Below, in pieces: positions 60,715-64,000 of a DNA stretch of 64,000 nt. The notes under the pieces are model-generated. The model was not told where the DNA came from and made no database searches. It saw only the letters and a list, made by a program, of their open reading frames with translations. The stretch's first letter is position 1. Each line of letters starts with the position of its first letter. The translations under genes were made by a program, and so were the position numbers. This stretch comes from G965233625 sp965233625. Its GTDB lineage: Bacteria; Planctomycetota; Planctomycetia; Pirellulales; Pirellulaceae. The stretch is taken from assembly GCA_965233625.1 (NCBI GenBank), contig OZ247499.1, positions 558,001-622,000 of the forward strand. The letters run 5' to 3'.

Positions 60715-63189
60715 CTACTCTTTCGTTTTCCCGGCAGGCTTTTTGTCTTCAGTCTTTGCCGCGGCTTCTTTTTTCGCGGCAGCCTTCTTAGCTTCTTCGG
60801 CCTTTTTCTTTTCGTCAGCTTTCTTTTTCTCTTCGGCTGCTTTTCGTTTCTTCTCACGATCGAGTTCGCGCCGCATTTCGTTGCTTGACGAGCGGTTTTC
60901 TTTGAACAGCTTGAACCGCGACTTAATCAGACGGCGCGGGAAGTAGTTGTTCTTCAGGTCGACGTCCGCCGTCTCAAGGTGCGGGTCGAGCACCAGGCTT
61001 TTAACGGGCTTGTCCGTGATGAGCATCTTGGCAACCTTCTCATTATTCCGGCGCCAGATCTCCGCCGGGATGCGGACCTCGTCTTTCTTGCCGTTTTCGT
61101 ATTCAAGCTGCAAGATCACCGGCATCACAAGACCGCCGACGTTCTTCAGGTTCACTACGTAAAAGTATTTTTCCTCCTTCAGTAGTTCCTTCTGCTTCTG
61201 GGTCAACTTCTTGAAGGCGTTTTCGTAGGCCTTGATTTCTTCGGGCGAAACATCCAGCGGATCGTAGCTGTTGTAGAAGTCCTTCAACTCTGGATAGATA
61301 TCAACCTGCTTCTTGATCGGCTTGTTGCGTTGCTGAGAAAGCGTCTGGGGCTGCTTGTCGCGTTCTTCCTTGGACCTGCCTTTGTCGATGCGCGGATCGC
61401 CTGAATCTTTCTCGATGACCTGCACGCTCTCGATGGCAATGTCGCAATGGTCGGTCGTATAAAACCAGCCGCGCCAGAACCAGTCGAGATCGGTCCCCGA
61501 CGCATCTTCCATGGTGCGGAAAAAGTCAGCAGGCATCGGTCGCTTAAACTTCCAGCGTTGCGCGTACTCTTTGAACGCATAATCAAACTGCTTCCGGCCC
61601 AGGATGCTTTCCCGCAGGATGTTCAATGCCGTTGCGGGTTTACTGTATGCGTTGGGACCAAACTGCAGAATCGCTTCCGAATTGGTCATCACCGGAACCT
61701 GATTGCTGCTGCTCATATAGGTGACAATATCTTTCGGTTCACCGCCCCGCGACGGATAATCTTCCTCCCATTCCTGTTCGGTCAGATACTGCAAGAAGGA
61801 GTTCAATCCTTCGTCCATCCAGGTCCACTGCCGTTCGTCGTGGTTGACGATCATGGGGAAGTAGTTGTGGCCCACTTCGTGAATGATGACGGAGATCAGC
61901 CCGTATTTGGTGCGTTTGGAATACGTGCCATCCTTCTCAGGCCGCGGGCCGTTGAAACAGATCATGGGGTATTCCATGCCGTAGACGGGGCCATTAACAG
62001 AGATCGCAACCGGGTAGGGATAGTCAAACGTGTAGCGCGAGTACACGTTTAACGTGTGGATGATGGAGTGCGTTGAATACTTACTCCACAGCGGTTCGGC
62101 CTCATTGGGATAGTACGACATCGCCATCACCTGGTTGCCGCCCACATTATGACCTTGTGCATCCCAGATGAACTTGCGGGACGACGCAAATGCGAAGTCA
62201 CGGACGTTATCGGCTTTGAAGATCCAGGTCTTTTTGCCTTCGGCCTTTTCAGCCTGGTTGGCTTTGGCTTCTTCTGGGGTCACCACGAAGACGGGCTTCT
62301 TCGCCTTTTTTGCTTCATCCAGGCGCTTGCGTTGATCATCCGTGAGGATGTCTTTGCTGTTCATCAGCACACCGGTGGCGCCGACGATATGATCTTCAGG
62401 CGCCGTGATGCGTACGGTGTAGTCGCCAAACTCGAGCGTGAATTCGCCACGACCCAGAAACTGTTTATGCTGCCAGCCCGTCACATCGGTGTACGCCACC
62501 ATGCGAGGGTACCAGTGCGCAATCTCGTAGATGTTGTTCTTGTCTTCTTCAAAGTGCTCGTACCCGGTGCGGGCCGACAACAGCTTGGAATTGTTAATGT
62601 TGTAATTCCAGTCGATCGAGAACTTCGTCACGCCGCCACTGACTAAAGGTTCTGGCAGGTCGATCCGCATCATCGTTTTCACCACGGTGTACGGCAGCGA
62701 CTTGCTGGTCATCGCATCCTTCACGGCGGTGATCTTTACGCCGCCATCAAAAGTCTTGCGGATCAACATCCGCTCCATCGCCTGGTAGGAAAGCTTCCCG
62801 CTAAAAGGTCTAGCCGTCGCCGTCAGCGCAGCGTCGGAACCGGGACGGAAAATGTTCTGGTCCAGTTGCAACCACAGATACTTCAAAGTGTCTGGCGAGT
62901 TGTTTTTGTAGGTGATCGTTTCAGAGCCGATGATGCGTTGCTTATCATCATCAAGCTCGACATCGATCTCATAGTTCGCTTGCTGCTGCCAGTACCCGGT
63001 GCCCGGCGCCCCCGAACCCGTACGTGCCTGATTGGGCGTGGGAAGCAGTTCGCTCAACTGCCGGAATTTGTCTTCCTGTTTGTACTTGCGGTTCTCGATA
63101 GGCTGGCCATAGCCCGTCGAAACAATGGATACGAAAGCCAAAACCGTCAAAAACGATAGAAGTGTTCTCACGATGTGATCCCAGGTCAT
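60715..63189 (-). CDS. M1 family metallopeptidase, secreted, with Lys/Glu/Ala tail
   Basis: An 824-residue exported aminopeptidase-like enzyme. After the signal (ending STGYGQP) come the N-terminal beta domain (ANYEIDVELDDDKQRIIGSETITY) and the catalytic domain with HEVGHNYFP (about residue 433, zinc ligands His-His) and the downstream Glu ligand in WMDEGLNSFLQY. A C-terminal low-complexity tail of about 50 residues is rich in Lys, Glu and Ala. Zinc-dependent removal of N-terminal residues is the expected reaction; the substrate is unknown. The DUF6702 gene follows after two bases. Confidence 0.93.
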   Translation of the reverse strand: MTWDHIVRTLLSFLTVLAFVSIVSTGYGQPIENRKYKQEDKFRQLSELLPTPNQARTGSGAPGTGYWQQQANYEIDVELDDDKQRIIGSETITYKNNSPDTLKYLWLQLDQNIFRPGSDAALTATARPFSGKLSYQAMERMLIRKTFDGGVKITAVKDAMTSKSLPYTVVKTMMRIDLPEPLVSGGVTKFSIDWNYNINNSKLLSARTGYEHFEEDKNNIYEIAHWYPRMVAYTDVTGWQHKQFLGRGEFTLEFGDYTVRITAPEDHIVGATGVLMNSKDILTDDQRKRLDEAKKAKKPVFVVTPEEAKANQAEKAEGKKTWIFKADNVRDFAFASSRKFIWDAQGHNVGGNQVMAMSYYPNEAEPLWSKYSTHSIIHTLNVYSRYTFDYPYPVAISVNGPVYGMEYPMICFNGPRPEKDGTYSKRTKYGLISVIIHEVGHNYFPMIVNHDERQWTWMDEGLNSFLQYLTEQEWEEDYPSRGGEPKDIVTYMSSSNQVPVMTNSEAILQFGPNAYSKPATALNILRESILGRKQFDYAFKEYAQRWKFKRPMPADFFRTMEDASGTDLDWFWRGWFYTTDHCDIAIESVQVIEKDSGDPRIDKGRSKEERDKQPQTLSQQRNKPIKKQVDIYPELKDFYNSYDPLDVSPEEIKAYENAFKKLTQKQKELLKEEKYFYVVNLKNVGGLVMPVILQLEYENGKKDEVRIPAEIWRRNNEKVAKMLITDKPVKSLVLDPHLETADVDLKNNYFPRRLIKSRFKLFKENRSSSNEMRRELDREKKRKAAEEKKKADEKKKAEEAKKAAAKKEAAAKTEDKKPAGKTKE

Positions 63190-63500
63190 TTGGGGCAGGC
63201 AGTGGGTTTGAAGGAACTGCGCTATGCAGCCCTTATCTGCCAGTGTAGTTCAAAGGCGCCCCTCATGTACCACCGCGACCAACATTCGTCTGGCGGATAC
63301 GTGGCAAATACATGACCGAAAGGAGATAACTGCAGAACAGCCGCTAACCTCGCCGGATGCGGGCCAGGGGCGGATTAATGGACAAGAAACGCCCAGACAA
63401 TTCAGAATGGGGTGGCAGAACCCGACACGAGGGTGAGATGGTTCTTCCAGCACGCGTTGTTGCTGCAGACAAGGCGCCCAGACGCGGATTAAACGTGAAC
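63190..63500. other. Intergenic region between the M1 peptidase and the outer membrane protein genes
   Basis: No gene is supported here. The 311 bases separate the start of the M1 peptidase gene (minus strand) from the end of the FadL-like gene, also minus strand. An AGGAGATAAC ribosome-site-like string at 63323-63332 on the plus strand is followed by no usable start codon. No perfect hairpin of nine or more bases was found. The M1 peptidase promoter should lie in this region. Confidence 0.5.
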
Positions 63501-64000
63501 TTAGTACTTCACGCGTAGACCGATAGCTAGCGAATGAGCGCTGATTTCGTGCGTAAGAGTGTCCGTGGGTCCAAACGGTGGTGAGGGCAGCGGGCCCGTA
63601 ACGTCGTTATTGACCAGATAGACATACGCTATGGTCATTTCGACCTGGCTGGTTAAACGGCAAGAGGCGCCCGCGGCGATGTTGTGTTCTTGAATGAGCG
63701 GGCTGGCGAGGTTTGCGAATGCATCTTCGCTTTGAATAGGATTCTGATTCACGTTGTATCCGGCTCGCAGGGTAACCATATCGCTGCAACGATACTGGGC
63801 GCCGAATGCTGCGGCGAAGACACTGCGCCAGCCCAGATCACTGAAACCGGCTGCACTTTTGTAATCCAGGTAGCGAACGTCAGCGGCGAACACCCATTTT
63901 TCAAACCCTGTGTAAGCCAGCCCCGTGGAAATGATCATTGGGTAATCCAGATCGAAGTTCACCACACCGCCTGGGGTGAAGAAGCGGAAGTCTTCGAACC
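63501..64000 (-). CDS. FadL/OmpP1-type outer membrane protein, C-terminal part
   Basis: The frame is open to the window edge, with GGVVNFDLDYPM near the 64000 end, so the N-terminal half lies outside. Visible are amphipathic beta strands of a barrel (WVFAADVRYLDYK, VTLRAGYNVNQNPI, QVEMTIAYVYLVNN, HSLAIGLRVKY) ending in an aromatic residue, as for outer membrane porins. The pattern matches the long-chain hydrophobic transporter family FadL/TodX. Such proteins take up fatty acids or aromatic compounds across the outer membrane. No neighbour identifies the substrate. Confidence 0.8.
   Translation of the reverse strand, partial: FEDFRFFTPGGVVNFDLDYPMIISTGLAYTGFEKWVFAADVRYLDYKSAAGFSDLGWRSVFAAAFGAQYRCSDMVTLRAGYNVNQNPIQSEDAFANLASPLIQEHNIAAGASCRLTSQVEMTIAYVYLVNNDVTGPLPSPPFGPTDTLTHEISAHSLAIGLRVKY

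Noticed and set aside
1..64000. Frequent GGCGCC hexamers across the window
   Set aside because: Noted by eye, but the codon pair Gly-Ala (GGC GCC) and the high GC content can explain it; a count against a codon-shuffled control would be needed.
1..64000. tRNA, rRNA, CRISPR arrays, insertion sequences, prophage or integrase genes
   Set aside because: Looked for in all gaps and none was seen; no repeated spacers, transposase or integrase motifs.

Overview
The window looks like a chromosomal segment of a planctomycete (phylum Planctomycetota). The evidence is the set of lineage-typical families: a DUF1559 protein with a prepilin-type N-terminus and an H-X9-DG C-terminal motif, a DUF1501 protein beside a DUF1549/DUF1553 protein, a ThuA/PVC-type dehydrogenase with a separate PVC-type heme protein, many secreted or lipid-anchored proteins of unknown function, and scattered archaeal-type C1 (methanopterin/methanofuran) genes. 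No tRNA, rRNA, CRISPR array, phage or insertion sequence was seen. Genes lie on both strands in short runs, often joined by 1 to 4 base overlaps.

Layout. 1-5.2 kb: end of guaA, a family 5 uracil-DNA glycosylase, a leucine-rich lipoprotein, a Tyr-rich secreted protein, an RNase H-like unknown, and formylmethanofuran dehydrogenase subunit B. 5.3-9.0 kb: an ECF-type sigma factor translationally coupled to a 1022-residue single-pass membrane protein with LRR and beta-propeller regions. 9-14 kb: a Pro-rich secreted protein, a prepilin peptidase, a peroxiredoxin-protein kinase fusion, and an unknown. 14-25.3 kb: an Nramp-like transporter with a large soluble insertion, a MoeA-periplasmic-binding-domain fusion, a prolyl oligopeptidase, a degenerate GH10-like protein, a ClC channel, and xseA. 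25.4-35.4 kb: a PQQ-type propeller, a DUF1559 pseudopilin plus a small lipoprotein, a TIGR02117 protein, a TatC with a 200-residue insertion, a HAD protein, ppdK, and a three-gene run (membrane protein, VOC, HD). 35.6-49 kb: the ThuA-NPCBM-dehydrogenase protein, its heme partner, DUF3050, two tiny Cys-rich proteins, and a PPC/DUF1501/PSD1 degradation-type cluster. 49-56 kb: a Hint-domain secreted protein, UPF0178, four planctomycete-type unknowns, and a second ECF sigma/anti-sigma pair. 56-64 kb: a duplicated ABC-2 permease, an SDR coupled to a dihydropteroate synthase-related methanopterin gene, a DUF6702 protein and M1 peptidase operon, and the end of a FadL-type outer membrane protein.

The most striking item is the peroxiredoxin-Ser/Thr kinase fusion at 11419-12873. 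Its peroxidatic Cys, resolving Cys and active-site Arg sit at almost the same residue numbers as in typical 2-Cys peroxiredoxins, and they precede a kinase with all core motifs. A one-protein peroxide sensor kinase is therefore plausible. Other points of interest are the sigma/LRR-propeller pair, the reshaped TatC and Nramp proteins, a palindrome positioned as an activator site upstream of ppdK, a possible small RNA or attenuator at 39.0 kb, and a 56-residue Cys-rich gene short enough to be missed by length-filtered gene calling.
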